From: Glaciecola sp047250385
Lineage (GTDB): Bacteria > Pseudomonadota > Gammaproteobacteria > Enterobacterales > Alteromonadaceae
Reading direction: 5' to 3'
Length of the DNA stretch: 64,000 nt
NCBI RefSeq assembly: GCF_047250385.1
Contig: NZ_JBLBVM010000050.1
Span: forward strand, 62,001-126,000
The notes beneath the pieces are model-generated. The model had not been told where the DNA came from and ran no database searches. It saw only the letters and a list, made by a program, of their open reading frames with translations. Made by a program: the position numbers and the translations under genes. Shown in pieces: positions 44,480 to 54,246 of this stretch. How positions within the stretch are numbered: position 1 is the stretch's first letter; the number at the start of each line of letters is the position of its first letter.

Positions 44480-45728
44480 GGACACTAGTGCACAAGATAT
44501 TGCGCTTGAATCGAAGCCCAATAGAGTAAAGATTGCTATCATCGTTACGCTAGTTCTCATTGTCATTGCCTTTGCTGCCAAAGCATTGATGAGTACATCT
44601 TCCGTCACTCGTTCGTTTGATCGTACTTCAGTACAAATCGCGAGTGTAGAAATGGGCGATCTTATACGAGACATCGTTTCCAACGGTCGTATTGTAGCGG
44701 CGAACGCACCTAGAATTTATAGCCCCGAACAAGGCTTCGTGTCGCTGAATGTGAAAGCCGGTGATGAAGTAGTAGTTGGCCAAGTTGTTGCAACCGTCGA
44801 CAGCCCTGAACTTGCGAACCAGCTAAAACAACAGGCTTCAGAAATGGACCGCCTAAAAGGTGAGCTTGCCCGCAAAGAACTAGACGCACGCAGCCAAACT
44901 TTACAACTCACTAAGCAACTCGATCTTGCCCAAGTCGATTTAGAAGCTGCGCAGCGTGAGAATCGTCGCGCCCAAGCTTCCATGAAAAATAACCTCATCA
45001 GCCAAATAGACTTCGAAAAAGCAGTAGACGATCTCGCCAGAGCGACATTGACACAAAAGCACGCCAAAGAAGAAGTTGCCATTGCTAAAGACCGTTTAGC
45101 CTTCGAGCTAGAAAGCGCAAGAAGCACCGTATCTCGCCAAGCTTTGGTATTGGAAGAACTTGAACGCAAAATTAGCGAGTTAAATATTGTCGCAACAGTG
45201 AACGGCGTTGTGGGCAACTTGATTGTGCAGCCGCGTGCTTTAGTTAACAAGAATGACGCCCTTATGACGCTTGTCGATTTGAGCGCTTATGAAGTTGAAC
45301 TTAACGTAGCTGAAAGCTATGCCAACGACCTAGCCATTGGCATGCAAACGGAAATTACAATTGCTGGCACTACCCTAATGGGCAAGTTGTCTGCCATCTC
45401 ACCAGAAGTGAAAGATCGCCAGGTAACCACCCGCGTGCGCTTCGATCAACAACAGCTCAGCGGTATACGCCAGAACCAACAAGTTTCAGCACGAGTGCTA
45501 CTTGAAAGTAAGAGCAATGTCATGAAAGTGCGCCGCGGCAGCTTCATGCAGTCAGGCGGTTTCTATGCCTTTAAAGTTGAAGGTGATATCGCTACGAGAG
45601 TTAATATTCAAATAGGTGCAACCAGCATGCGTGAAGTAGAAATACTTTCCGGCCTAAGTCCAGACGACGAAATTATTATCTCCAACTACGACGAATACAT
45701 AAATACCGACTCCTTCTTACTGAATTAA
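44472..45728 (+). CDS. Periplasmic adaptor (MacA/HlyD-type) of an ABC exporter
   Basis: The 418-residue protein has an N-terminal membrane anchor (about residues 20-41), a lipoyl-like half (SPEQGFVSLNVKAGDEVVVG), a long coiled-coil hairpin (about 110-255, rich in Leu/Ala/Glu/Lys) and a beta-barrel part with LNIVATVNGVVGNLIVQP. This is the adaptor plan that links an inner-membrane pump with an outer-membrane channel. The ATPase and two permeases follow after 62 nt, 1 nt and 8 nt. It lies downstream of the sigma-54 promoter. Confidence 0.85.
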   Translation: MIKDTSAQDIALESKPNRVKIAIIVTLVLIVIAFAAKALMSTSSVTRSFDRTSVQIASVEMGDLIRDIVSNGRIVAANAPRIYSPEQGFVSLNVKAGDEVVVGQVVATVDSPELANQLKQQASEMDRLKGELARKELDARSQTLQLTKQLDLAQVDLEAAQRENRRAQASMKNNLISQIDFEKAVDDLARATLTQKHAKEEVAIAKDRLAFELESARSTVSRQALVLEELERKISELNIVATVNGVVGNLIVQPRALVNKNDALMTLVDLSAYEVELNVAESYANDLAIGMQTEITIAGTTLMGKLSAISPEVKDRQVTTRVRFDQQQLSGIRQNQQVSARVLLESKSNVMKVRRGSFMQSGGFYAFKVEGDIATRVNIQIGATSMREVEILSGLSPDDEIIISNYDEYINTDSFLLN

Positions 45729-45790
45729 GAAGTTGCTCAAAAACACATTTACCAAATAAACCCAAGACAGAATAAGAAAGGAAAATAACA

Positions 45791-46522
45791 ATGTTAAGCA
45801 TGAAGAATATTAGCAAAGTTTATCAAACGGAAAAGGTACAAACCCATGCGCTTCGCGACTTTAATCTTGAAGTTGAGGAGGGTGAATTTATTGCGGTGAC
45901 GGGTCCTTCAGGTTCAGGTAAAACAACATTTTTGAATATCGCCGGTATGCTAGAACCCTTTTCTAGCGGTGATTACATGCTTGATGATGTCAATATAGGT
46001 TCGCTAAGTGATAACAAGCGTGCCGATTTACGAAATCAAAAAATTGGCTTTATTTTTCAGGGCTTCAACCTTATTCCCGACTTGAATTTGTATGAGAACA
46101 TCGAAGTTCCACTGCGTTACCGTGGCATCAAGTCATCAGAACGCAAGCGCCGTATCGAAGAATGTTTAGAGAAAGTCGGATTGGCCAGCAGAGCGAAACA
46201 TTTGCCACAGCAACTTTCAGGTGGTCAGCAACAACGTGTTGCCATAGCCCGCGCTTTAGCCGGTAAGCCTCGCTTCTTGCTTGCCGATGAACCTACCGGT
46301 AACTTAGATAGCTTAATGGCACGTCAAGTCATGGAACTATTAGAAGATATTAATCGCGAAGGCTCAACCATCATCATGGTTACGCATGACCAAGAACTAG
46401 CGCGTCGTGCACCTCGCAATATTCAAGTTGTTGATGGTCAACTAGCTGACTTTACTTTATATCAAAACAAAACAATGGATGCAGTCGCTGCACAAGCCGC
46501 CCCAACTGCACTTGAGGTGTAA
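45791..46522 (+). CDS. ABC exporter ATPase, MacB-type
   Basis: The 243-residue ATPase has Walker A GPSGSGKTT, Q-loop FQGFNLIPDL, signature LSGGQQQR, Walker B FLLADEPTGNLD and switch VTHDQ. It belongs to the MacB/LolD group. A C-terminal extension (about 15 residues, AAQAAPTALEV) is not typical. AAAGGAAA lies ahead of ATG 45791. The first permease starts 1 nt after its stop, so the proteins are made together. Confidence 0.9.
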   Translation: MLSMKNISKVYQTEKVQTHALRDFNLEVEEGEFIAVTGPSGSGKTTFLNIAGMLEPFSSGDYMLDDVNIGSLSDNKRADLRNQKIGFIFQGFNLIPDLNLYENIEVPLRYRGIKSSERKRRIEECLEKVGLASRAKHLPQQLSGGQQQRVAIARALAGKPRFLLADEPTGNLDSLMARQVMELLEDINREGSTIIMVTHDQELARRAPRNIQVVDGQLADFTLYQNKTMDAVAAQAAPTALEV

Positions 46523-46523
46523 A

Positions 46524-47837
46524 ATGATTTTACATTACATAGATTTGAGTTGGCGCAGTTTAAAGCGGACACCGTTAGTATCTAGCCTTATGATACTCGC
46601 TATTGCGATTGGTATCGGCATAACCATGACGAGCCTGTCGGTTTACCACATGATGTCCATGGACCCTATTCCAAATAAAAGCAGTCAATTGTTTGCTGTT
46701 CAGTTGAACACAACCGATGACGGTAATAACTGGTTTACGTCGGATGACGTACCTTTGCAACTGACTTATAAAGATGCAATGTACTTGCACAATGCGGACA
46801 CACCAGTGCGCAAAACGGCGTCCATTCGCACCGGATTCACCGTGCATATGAACAATCAAGAAGTGAAGCCCTCCTTATCCGGAGCACGTGCGGCAGGAAA
46901 AGACTTCTTTGCCATGTTTGATTTAGATTTCATTTATGGCTCAGCCTGGACTTTAGGACAAGAAATAGCCGCAGAATCTGTTTTAGTGATTGATGAAACA
47001 CTGAATGACAAACTATTTGGTGGTGAAAACTCCGTTGGTAAACAGATCTACCTCGATGACGCCATATTTACTGTCGTTGGCGTAATCAAAAATTGGGACA
47101 TTCATGTCAAGTATTACGACTTAAATAACGGTTCTTTCAATGATCCCGAATCTATCTTCTTCCCCATTACATTATGGGAACCTATGCAACTTATGAGCTA
47201 CGGTAACACTAACGGATGGAAACATGAGGGCGTAACTACCTTTGAAGGGCAGCTTCAATCGGAGATGTTTTGGGTGCAATTTTGGGCCGAATTACCTACG
47301 CAAAAGGATGTGCAAGCATATCGTGATTATCTATTTGCTTATTTAACCGAGCAAGGTACGAAAGGTCGATACACGCGCGAAAAACCCGAATTCAATCTAA
47401 AAGATGTGAATGAATGGATGGAGTACAACAACGTTGTTTCAGAGGACAACAAGATCTTAGTCGGATTAAGCTTTATGTTCTTGGCAGTATGCTTGGCGAA
47501 TATTCTAGGTTTATTGCTTGGTAAGTTTTTACGCAGAGCGCCGGAAGTAGGAGTTCGCAGAGCGTTGGGCGCGAATAAACGCCAAATATTCCTACAACAT
47601 ATCGTCGAAGTGTCTGTGCTTGGCTTACTCGGTGGATTGATTGGCATAGGCATAGCGCAGCTAGGCTTATGGGGAGTACGAGTCACGAGCAGCGAATACA
47701 CAGCACTAGCAGATATGGACTTAAGCATGATCTTAGCCGCACCAACCATCGCTATTGGCGCCTGTATTATTGCTGGCATTTATCCCGCCTGGCTAGTGTG
47801 TAAAACACAGCCTGCCATTTACTTAAAAACCCAATAG
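46524..47837 (+). CDS. ABC exporter permease, MacB/FtsX-type (1)
   Basis: The 437-residue protein has a first membrane helix near residues 15-38, a large MacB-like periplasmic domain (about 40-300) and three C-terminal helices with RRALGANKRQIFLQHIVEVS, the FtsX-type coupling region. ATG 46524 has GAGGTG 5 nt upstream and comes 1 nt after the ATPase stop; the longer frame from 46479 is the shadow of the ATPase end. It forms a heterodimer with the next gene's product by inference. Confidence 0.85.
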   Translation: MILHYIDLSWRSLKRTPLVSSLMILAIAIGIGITMTSLSVYHMMSMDPIPNKSSQLFAVQLNTTDDGNNWFTSDDVPLQLTYKDAMYLHNADTPVRKTASIRTGFTVHMNNQEVKPSLSGARAAGKDFFAMFDLDFIYGSAWTLGQEIAAESVLVIDETLNDKLFGGENSVGKQIYLDDAIFTVVGVIKNWDIHVKYYDLNNGSFNDPESIFFPITLWEPMQLMSYGNTNGWKHEGVTTFEGQLQSEMFWVQFWAELPTQKDVQAYRDYLFAYLTEQGTKGRYTREKPEFNLKDVNEWMEYNNVVSEDNKILVGLSFMFLAVCLANILGLLLGKFLRRAPEVGVRRALGANKRQIFLQHIVEVSVLGLLGGLIGIGIAQLGLWGVRVTSSEYTALADMDLSMILAAPTIAIGACIIAGIYPAWLVCKTQPAIYLKTQ

Positions 47838-47845
47838 GAGCCACC

Positions 47846-49051
47846 ATGTTTGAAATTAAGCCTATATTTAATTCACTGCTGCGCTCCAAAGCGGGCGCCA
47901 TTATGTTGCTTATTCAAATCGCCATTACAACGGCCATCGTGAGCAACGCTGCTTTCATCGCCAAGGATCGAATTGATTTTCTTTCACAGGACAGCGGTTA
48001 CCCTGAAGAAGAGATATTTAGCTTCGTTACCATGACCTTTGACAAAGAGCTCGATATTGTTCAAAAGTTTGAAGAGACCGAAACCATGCTACGCAACGTC
48101 CCAGGTGTAAAGAATGCGGGCTTGTTTAATGCAGTACCCGTTTCTGGCAGTGGTTCTGCTACAGGCTTAGGTTTGCAGCCAGCAAGTGAAGGTGGTCAAG
48201 ATGTGCGCTCGGCATACTTTATGGCGGATGAGAACGCACTCGATATCCTTGGCGTGTCCTTGATTGAAGGCAGGAACTTTCGTGCCGATGAAGTCATTGT
48301 ATCCGCCAGCCGCGATGTGTTTCCGAAAGTCATTATACTCACCAAGGAACTAGGTTTGGAGCTGTTTCCAGAGGGTAACGCGCTTGGTCAAACCGTTTAT
48401 TTTGGCGTATCTCCGCTTGAGATCATTGGTATTACACACACAATGAAAGGGCCATGGCTAAAAGATAGTCGCCCTGAAAATGTTTCCATCATTCCATTTG
48501 TTGGGGCCTCGATGTTCCAAAATATTGTCGTTCGCACAGAGCCTGAGCAGCGCGCTGCAATTATGCGTCAAATTGAAGATTTGATGATTCAGGACCACAG
48601 TAAACGTGTGATTATTGGTTTGCAGGGTATGGATGAAAGGAAAAAAGATCAGAGTTCATCAGACATCCTAATGCTGCGCATGCTGATTGTTCTTATCATC
48701 GTATTAGTTATGATCACCGCTCTGGGTATATTTGGCCTTACCGTGTTTAATATCAATAAACGCACAAAACAGATTGGCACACGCCGAGCTCTAGGTGCTA
48801 GAAAGTCTGCCATTGTGCGTTACTTTTTAGTCGAAAATGCCATCATTTGTTTCTTTGGTATTGTATTGGGCGGTATTGCCGCGATATTGATGGGGCAGCT
48901 GTTACTGGAGAACTACTCCATGCCAGCTCTTGATCCGATATATGTATTAGTGACAACGATATGTGTTTTTATAGCCAGCTTACTGTCGGTTGTGATGCCC
49001 GCCTCTAAAGCAGCGAATATCTCGCCGAGTATTGCTACTCGTAGTATTTGA
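47846..49051 (+). CDS. ABC exporter permease, MacB/FtsX-type (2)
   Basis: The 401-residue protein has the same plan as its neighbour: one N-terminal helix (about residues 15-36), a periplasmic domain, and three C-terminal helices with TRRALGARKSAIVRYFLVEN. It starts 8 nt after permease 1 with GGAGCC upstream. Two different permeases with one ATPase imply a heterodimeric pump. The substrate is unknown; related systems export peptides, antibiotics or envelope molecules. Confidence 0.85.
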   Translation: MFEIKPIFNSLLRSKAGAIMLLIQIAITTAIVSNAAFIAKDRIDFLSQDSGYPEEEIFSFVTMTFDKELDIVQKFEETETMLRNVPGVKNAGLFNAVPVSGSGSATGLGLQPASEGGQDVRSAYFMADENALDILGVSLIEGRNFRADEVIVSASRDVFPKVIILTKELGLELFPEGNALGQTVYFGVSPLEIIGITHTMKGPWLKDSRPENVSIIPFVGASMFQNIVVRTEPEQRAAIMRQIEDLMIQDHSKRVIIGLQGMDERKKDQSSSDILMLRMLIVLIIVLVMITALGIFGLTVFNINKRTKQIGTRRALGARKSAIVRYFLVENAIICFFGIVLGGIAAILMGQLLLENYSMPALDPIYVLVTTICVFIASLLSVVMPASKAANISPSIATRSI

Positions 49052-49205
49052 TCGGCTTAATTGGTAGGCTTATGCACTTGTTATCTCAGAAGGGTTTCTA
49101 AAGCATGGCGAAAAGCATTAGCTTCTTAGCTGTGAGTTTATTTTCCTGAATTGTGATAACAAGTGACTAGCATCCGCAAAGGAATAATCAAGCAATGAGT
49201 GAAGA

Positions 49206-50552
49206 ATGGACAAGATATTAATCGTTGATGACACGCCGGCAGTATTACAAGCACTGTCGTTGTTACTTGAGATCCACGGCTATGATGTTATCACTACAAC
49301 CTCTCCCGAGCAGGCTCTGCAATACGCAAACCAGTTACGCGTATCACTCGTCATTCAAGACATGAACTTTACCGGTGACACAACATCCGGTGAAGAAGGT
49401 AAAGACTTGTTTTACCAATTGCGCAAGCTGGACCCACATTTACCCGTTATCTTGATCACTGCTTGGACCGATTTAGAGCAAGCCATAGAACTTGTAAAAG
49501 CTGGCGCCGTTGACTACATCGCCAAACCTTGGGATGACCAAAAACTCCTTAACACCATCACTAACTTAGTAGCTTTAGGCAAGGCCAATCAAGCGAGTGA
49601 GAAGTTAGAACGCCAGCAAGCAGCAGTCGAAGATTCTAGAACAGCGGCAAGCAACGCAGGCTTAGTGTATGCCAGTTCAGCTATGCAACGGGTTGTCGAC
49701 ATCGCAGTTCAGGTAGCAAAATCAGACATTGCGGTATTGATCACAGGTGCCAACGGTAGCGGTAAAGAAAAAATAGCCGAAGTCGTGCAAGCTAATTCTC
49801 AGCTCGCCGATGCGCCTTTCATAAAGGTGAACTGCGGCGCACTGCCAGCCGACTTAATAGAAGCCGAGCTATTTGGCGCAGAAGCGGGCGCTTATACCGG
49901 CGCAAACAAAAAGCGCATTGGCTTGTTTGAAGCGGCGAATGGCGGCACTTTGTTCTTAGATGAGATTGGTAACCTTCCGTATTCTGGTCAAACTAAATTA
50001 TTACGAGTAATTCAAACAGGTGAGTTTCAACGCCTCGGCTCAGTCGCCACCATAAAAACGAAAGTCAGAGTCATTTCCGCAACAAACAGTAACCTGGCCG
50101 ATGCCATCGCGGCGGGTGAGTTTCGCGAAGATTTGTACTATCGACTCAACGTGATTGAACTGCAAGTGCCAGCAATGGCGGAACGACTTGATGACATTAT
50201 GCCCTTAGTTCATCACTTCTTACCGAATCGAGAGCTTAGCTTATCCGCCGAGAACGTACTTAAAAGCCACACTTGGCAAGGCAACGTTAGAGAGCTAGAA
50301 AATGCCTGCAAACGGGTCGCGGTTTTAAAGCCTACAGGGATCATTGAAGCCGAGGATTTTGCCTTCAATGAGCAAGCCGACAACGCAATGCAAGCTGGTT
50401 CAACAAAACCAAGCGTTGTTGAGCCCACAAAAGAAGCACTCGAAGCAGCGATGCGCGAACATCAAGGCGTTATAGCCCGCATTGCTCGTCACTTTGGCTT
50501 AAGCAGGCAGGCACTTTATCGACGTTTAGATAAATACGAGATCCCCTACTGA
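49206..50552 (+). CDS. Sigma-54-dependent response regulator
   Basis: The 448-residue protein has a receiver domain (about 1-120; phospho-acceptor Asp in LVIQDMNF), an AAA+ sigma-54 activator domain (Walker A GANGSGKE, the sigma-54 contact loop as GAYTGA instead of GAFTGA, Walker B GGTLFLDEIG) and a Fis-type HTH (IARIARHFGLSRQALYRRLDKYEI). It should activate the sigma-54 promoter at 44278 through the palindromes upstream of it. The start ATG 49206 overlaps a tiny 8-codon frame at 49195. Its stop overlaps the kinase ATG by 1 nt. Confidence 0.9.
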   Translation: MDKILIVDDTPAVLQALSLLLEIHGYDVITTTSPEQALQYANQLRVSLVIQDMNFTGDTTSGEEGKDLFYQLRKLDPHLPVILITAWTDLEQAIELVKAGAVDYIAKPWDDQKLLNTITNLVALGKANQASEKLERQQAAVEDSRTAASNAGLVYASSAMQRVVDIAVQVAKSDIAVLITGANGSGKEKIAEVVQANSQLADAPFIKVNCGALPADLIEAELFGAEAGAYTGANKKRIGLFEAANGGTLFLDEIGNLPYSGQTKLLRVIQTGEFQRLGSVATIKTKVRVISATNSNLADAIAAGEFREDLYYRLNVIELQVPAMAERLDDIMPLVHHFLPNRELSLSAENVLKSHTWQGNVRELENACKRVAVLKPTGIIEAEDFAFNEQADNAMQAGSTKPSVVEPTKEALEAAMREHQGVIARIARHFGLSRQALYRRLDKYEIPY

Positions 50553-51850
50553 TGTTTTCAAAGGTGCTGCCAAGAATCATTGTCGTTGTCGCTATTATTA
50601 GCGCGATAGGCACAATCCCGCTGTTTTTCTTAGAAGCATTGTCGTTAAGCATCAAAATCACGATTGCGATTAGCATGATTATTTTTTGTGTTTTGCTAGC
50701 CCGCTTCTTACTGAAGGATATTCGTGAAGGGCTATCAGCACTGGAGTTAGGACTGCTGAACCTAAAAGATGGTGAGTATTCCACAACATTATCCTATCAA
50801 AATGACGATGAGCTAGGCCAACTCTGCTCACTTTACAACAGCACCGCGTTGCAGCTGCGTGAAGAAAAACATTGGTTGTATCAACGAGAACTCTTACTAG
50901 ATAAAGTCACTCAAAGCTCTCCTGAAGTGTTATTTCTTGTTAACGACCAACAACAAGTAATATTCAGCAATATTGCCGCTAGACGCTTTTTTAACTGCCC
51001 TAAAGGTGTGGATGGCGAGTTACTCACAAGCTTATTGAATACTGCACCAAATGGCGCCGAACTGGCTATAGAAAGCAGGAAGGAAGGCTTGTTTTCAATT
51101 GTAGCTGAAGCAGATGAGCCGCAAACATGGCACATGGCTACCGGTCAGTTTTCACTGAATAATCAATCTCATACACTTTTTATTTTGAAGCAGATGACGC
51201 GAGAGTTAAGCCGACAAGAAGTGGCCGTATGGAAAAAGGTTATTCGTGTTATCAGTCATGAATTGAATAATTCCCTAGGACCAATTTCCTCGATGCTACA
51301 TAGCGGAAAAATACTTAGTGAAAACTTAGAAGAAGAACGTTTGGCGCGGGTTTTCTCAACCATCGATGAACGCATTAAGCATTTGAGTGACTTCGTACAA
51401 GGTTACGGCAAATTTGCAAAACTGCCCGAACCCAAAATTCAAGCTAACGATTGGGCGCAGTTGCTAGCAACACTTCGACCACAATGGGAATTTGTTGATT
51501 TGTCAGAGCAAGGCCAAGTGGTCTATGCCGATCCCGTGCAGTTGGAGCAATTGCTGATCAACTTATTAAAGAATGCCCATGAGTCTGGCTCAAAACCAGA
51601 AGACGTGAGTATTTCACTGGAACAACGAAAAACCGAGTCCTGCATCTTGGTTATGGACAAAGGAAAAGGGATTTCAGATGCCGTCATGGCAAGCGCCTTA
51701 ATCCCCTTTTACTCCACAAAGCCCACCGGCAGCGGCCTCGGACTCGCCTTGTGCCGCGAAATTACCGATGCTCACCATGGCCACATCGGCTTATTTAACA
51801 GAGACGAAGGCGGCTTAGCTGTTAGGGTAGTGTTGCCCTATCATCATTGA
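50552..51850 (+). CDS. Sensor histidine kinase, NtrY-like
   Basis: The 432-residue protein has two N-terminal membrane helices with little periplasmic sequence, a HAMP-like segment, a PAS-like domain (about 125-210), the H-box RVISHELNNSLGPISS, N-box LLINLLKNAHESG, G1 DKGKGISD and G2 GSGLGLALCREI. ATG 50552 overlaps the regulator's stop (TGATG), so kinase and regulator are coupled. With a short periplasmic loop it probably senses a membrane or cytoplasmic signal, perhaps the exporter's own state. Confidence 0.9.
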   Translation: MFSKVLPRIIVVVAIISAIGTIPLFFLEALSLSIKITIAISMIIFCVLLARFLLKDIREGLSALELGLLNLKDGEYSTTLSYQNDDELGQLCSLYNSTALQLREEKHWLYQRELLLDKVTQSSPEVLFLVNDQQQVIFSNIAARRFFNCPKGVDGELLTSLLNTAPNGAELAIESRKEGLFSIVAEADEPQTWHMATGQFSLNNQSHTLFILKQMTRELSRQEVAVWKKVIRVISHELNNSLGPISSMLHSGKILSENLEEERLARVFSTIDERIKHLSDFVQGYGKFAKLPEPKIQANDWAQLLATLRPQWEFVDLSEQGQVVYADPVQLEQLLINLLKNAHESGSKPEDVSISLEQRKTESCILVMDKGKGISDAVMASALIPFYSTKPTGSGLGLALCREITDAHHGHIGLFNRDEGGLAVRVVLPYHH

Positions 51851-51871
51851 GCAAACTGCGACAAGCAAAAG

Positions 51872-53887
51872 CTACATCCGCTTAAACATCACCCCTTGAG
51901 TACGGCCATTGCTGACTTCAAGCGTATTCACCTTACCCGACTCTTCGCGAATGAATTTAATATTGCTGAAAAAGAATCCGTCCCCATAGAAAGTATCCTG
52001 TTCCGTCGGCTTCAGCGCTAAGGCTGGTCTTCCGTAAACCTTAAGCATCAGCTTATTCTCGTCTTCAACGAGCAGGCGGTAAACGACGTCTAATTCCGAC
52101 GAATAATAAACCCCTTGAAATGCAGACAGGTCTTCAATTGTAGGTTGGTAATCCTTGATTTTTACAAATTCATAAATGGAATTGTTAATAGTCACATCCA
52201 CATTCGTAACAAGGCTATTCTTCAAAACAAATTGCAAATCAAAGCGCCCATCTGAAGTAATGAACCTTGATTCCGATATAGCTTGTAAAGGTAGAATGTT
52301 AGTCTCATCAAACTTAAGTTTAAGTTGCCCGTCTTCTTTGAGAACTGTAAAGTTCGCACCGACTTTGTCAGATTTAAAATTACCCACTAGCTTTTCAAGT
52401 TGAGCATCACTAAGAGCAATGACTTGATCATCTTTGGCAAGTTCTTTTTCTTCCTTATCAGCCAAATGCTCTGCGAAAAAGGCGTCAATTATTTGATAAG
52501 ACTTATCGTTGAAATAGGCGTTATTACTGCTGATGAACATACCTTTATCAAGCTCAGGAAAATAAATGAAGTTTGTTCGGTGGGCATTATCCGCACCACC
52601 GTGACGGAACACTTTCTGTCCTCTGTATTCACTAATTCCAATGCCCAAACCATAGTCTTCTACTTCCCCATTGTTCAATATGGTTGGCGTAGTTAACTTT
52701 TCGATTAGGCTTTTACCTCCAAGTTGCGCGGTATCATAGTTTTTCATCCAAATGCCTATGTCCTCAACTGTCGTGTATATGCCTCCCGCGCCATAAGCAG
52801 CATAAAGATCGCCTGACTCACGATAACCATTCTCGTCAAGCTCATAACCTTGTGAGGCTTGTGGAATTATATCGCCAGGATCTCTTCTGACAAAAGTATT
52901 GTCCATGCCCAAAGGCTCGAAAACGTTTTCTCTCATCCAATCCGGATAAGGCTGCTTACTGACACGTTCCGCAATGTGGGTGAGTAGTGCAAACGCGGTA
53001 TTATTATAGTTAAAGGTATCACCGGGATTAGCCTGCAGTTTCGGTTGTCTTCTCACCAATTCAATCACAATTTGGCGATCTAAATAATCTTCAAAACCAT
53101 AGCCTCGCATAGCTAAAATGTTGTACATCTCACGTAAGCCATTGGTGTGGTTTAATAGGTGCTTGATGGTAATTGTGTGGCCTAAATCAGGAATTTCAGG
53201 GATGTGCTTCCTAATATCGTCGTCGAGGCTCAGCTTTTTCTCTTTCTCCAACAACAAAATAGCCATTGCTGTAAATTGTTTTGAAACAGAGCCCAAATTG
53301 GTGGGCATATCTGTGCGCATCGGAATGCCATAGCTTAAATTAGCCATGCCTACACTTTTTTCAAACGTGACCTTGCCATTCTCAATGATGCCAACAACCG
53401 CACCAGGCGTATGATTATTATCGTATTCAGCCAATAACTGAGTTACACGAACTTCAGGCTTCTTTGCGACGGGTTCAAGACTCAATAACTCTAAAGTAAA
53501 TGGCGTTTGAGATTCTTCCTCCACTAAGGAAATTTCAATCACGTAAACACCAGCTTGCTTAGTATCAAACGAAAAATATTCTGGCCCTATTTGGGTGGTA
53601 TCAACATGAAACAAATCATCGCCAGACGGACCGCTCACATTTATTTTTAGGTTTGCGTCGACCTGATCAACTTGACCAAAAACGAAGTGATCTTCACTCG
53701 CATTGAGCGTAAAAGTAAATTTTTGTTCGTTTTCCAAACTGCCCTTAAAGCCCTGAGTCAAAGACAACGGATTGGCGCTAGTCATTGAAGCTAGTTTATA
53801 TTCAGAGTGATTGATGAGGCGGTTTGAAGTGCAGGAGGAAATAAAAATGACAACTAATGGCAGTACTAGATATGTAAATTTATGCAT
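51872..53887 (-). CDS. Serine hydrolase, class C beta-lactamase-like lipoprotein
   Basis: The 671-residue protein has a lipoprotein signal (lipobox ISSC, MHKFTYLVLPLVVIFISSC), an N-terminal beta-sandwich like PPC domains (about 30-130) and a penicillin-binding-fold hydrolase: S200-V-S-K203 in LGSVSKQF, YNN in FNYNNTAF and HGG in FRHGGADN. A C-terminal beta domain of about 150 residues follows. It is probably a periplasm-facing esterase or peptidase, not a resistance enzyme, since the family is broad. It converges on the kinase gene (21-nt gap). Confidence 0.85.
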   Translation of the reverse strand: MHKFTYLVLPLVVIFISSCTSNRLINHSEYKLASMTSANPLSLTQGFKGSLENEQKFTFTLNASEDHFVFGQVDQVDANLKINVSGPSGDDLFHVDTTQIGPEYFSFDTKQAGVYVIEISLVEEESQTPFTLELLSLEPVAKKPEVRVTQLLAEYDNNHTPGAVVGIIENGKVTFEKSVGMANLSYGIPMRTDMPTNLGSVSKQFTAMAILLLEKEKKLSLDDDIRKHIPEIPDLGHTITIKHLLNHTNGLREMYNILAMRGYGFEDYLDRQIVIELVRRQPKLQANPGDTFNYNNTAFALLTHIAERVSKQPYPDWMRENVFEPLGMDNTFVRRDPGDIIPQASQGYELDENGYRESGDLYAAYGAGGIYTTVEDIGIWMKNYDTAQLGGKSLIEKLTTPTILNNGEVEDYGLGIGISEYRGQKVFRHGGADNAHRTNFIYFPELDKGMFISSNNAYFNDKSYQIIDAFFAEHLADKEEKELAKDDQVIALSDAQLEKLVGNFKSDKVGANFTVLKEDGQLKLKFDETNILPLQAISESRFITSDGRFDLQFVLKNSLVTNVDVTINNSIYEFVKIKDYQPTIEDLSAFQGVYYSSELDVVYRLLVEDENKLMLKVYGRPALALKPTEQDTFYGDGFFFSNIKFIREESGKVNTLEVSNGRTQGVMFKRM

Positions 53888-53914
53888 TTGTTTGATCCGT
53901 CAAATTAATTCAAT

Positions 53915-54240
53915 TTTAGTTTAGGACATATAAGCTCATATTTAGTTTAGGACATAAAAATGATTCTGCAAATTGAGTGGTTTGGCGATGATGACGTAGG
54001 GACGTTATCGCCTTTGCTTAGAGCTGCTCGCCTAAGAGTGCGGTATTCTTGCGAGGGCAATAATCTGCTTCTATTACTGCACAACGCCGTTTATTCTAGA
54101 GGATGTTTCAGGGGGTATTTGCCTACGCAAATATGACCGGGAGAGCAAATATGACCGGGAGAGCAGCTATGACCAGGATACAAATATGACCAGGATACAA
54201 ATATGCCCGGAAGGGCAAATATGACCGAGAGACAAATACA
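53915..54240. repeat. Direct repeats in a noncoding stretch before the lipoprotein gene
   Basis: The gap 53888-54246 holds two arrays. TTTAGTTTAGGACATA occurs at 53915 and 53941 (26-bp period). From 54127 to 54232 there are six tandem copies of a 17-18-bp unit (GCAAATATGACCGGGAGA and variants ending AGGATA or GGAAGG), then a partial one. A 59-codon frame lies at 53960-54139 but has no Shine-Dalgarno and no recognisable content. No gene is called here. Confidence 0.75.
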
Positions 54241-54246
54241 CCACCG

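Noticed and set aside
49052..49205. Sigma-54-like element (GG...GC near 49064) before the regulator
   Set aside because: The spacing is 9 nt rather than 10, so it does not fit sigma-54.
49195..49221. 8-codon frame MSEEWTRY overlapping the regulator start
   Set aside because: It may be a leader peptide, but it is too short to support from sequence alone.
53960..54139. 59-codon frame in the repeat-rich gap
   Set aside because: It has no Shine-Dalgarno, its 5' end lies in a direct repeat, and its composition is not protein-like.
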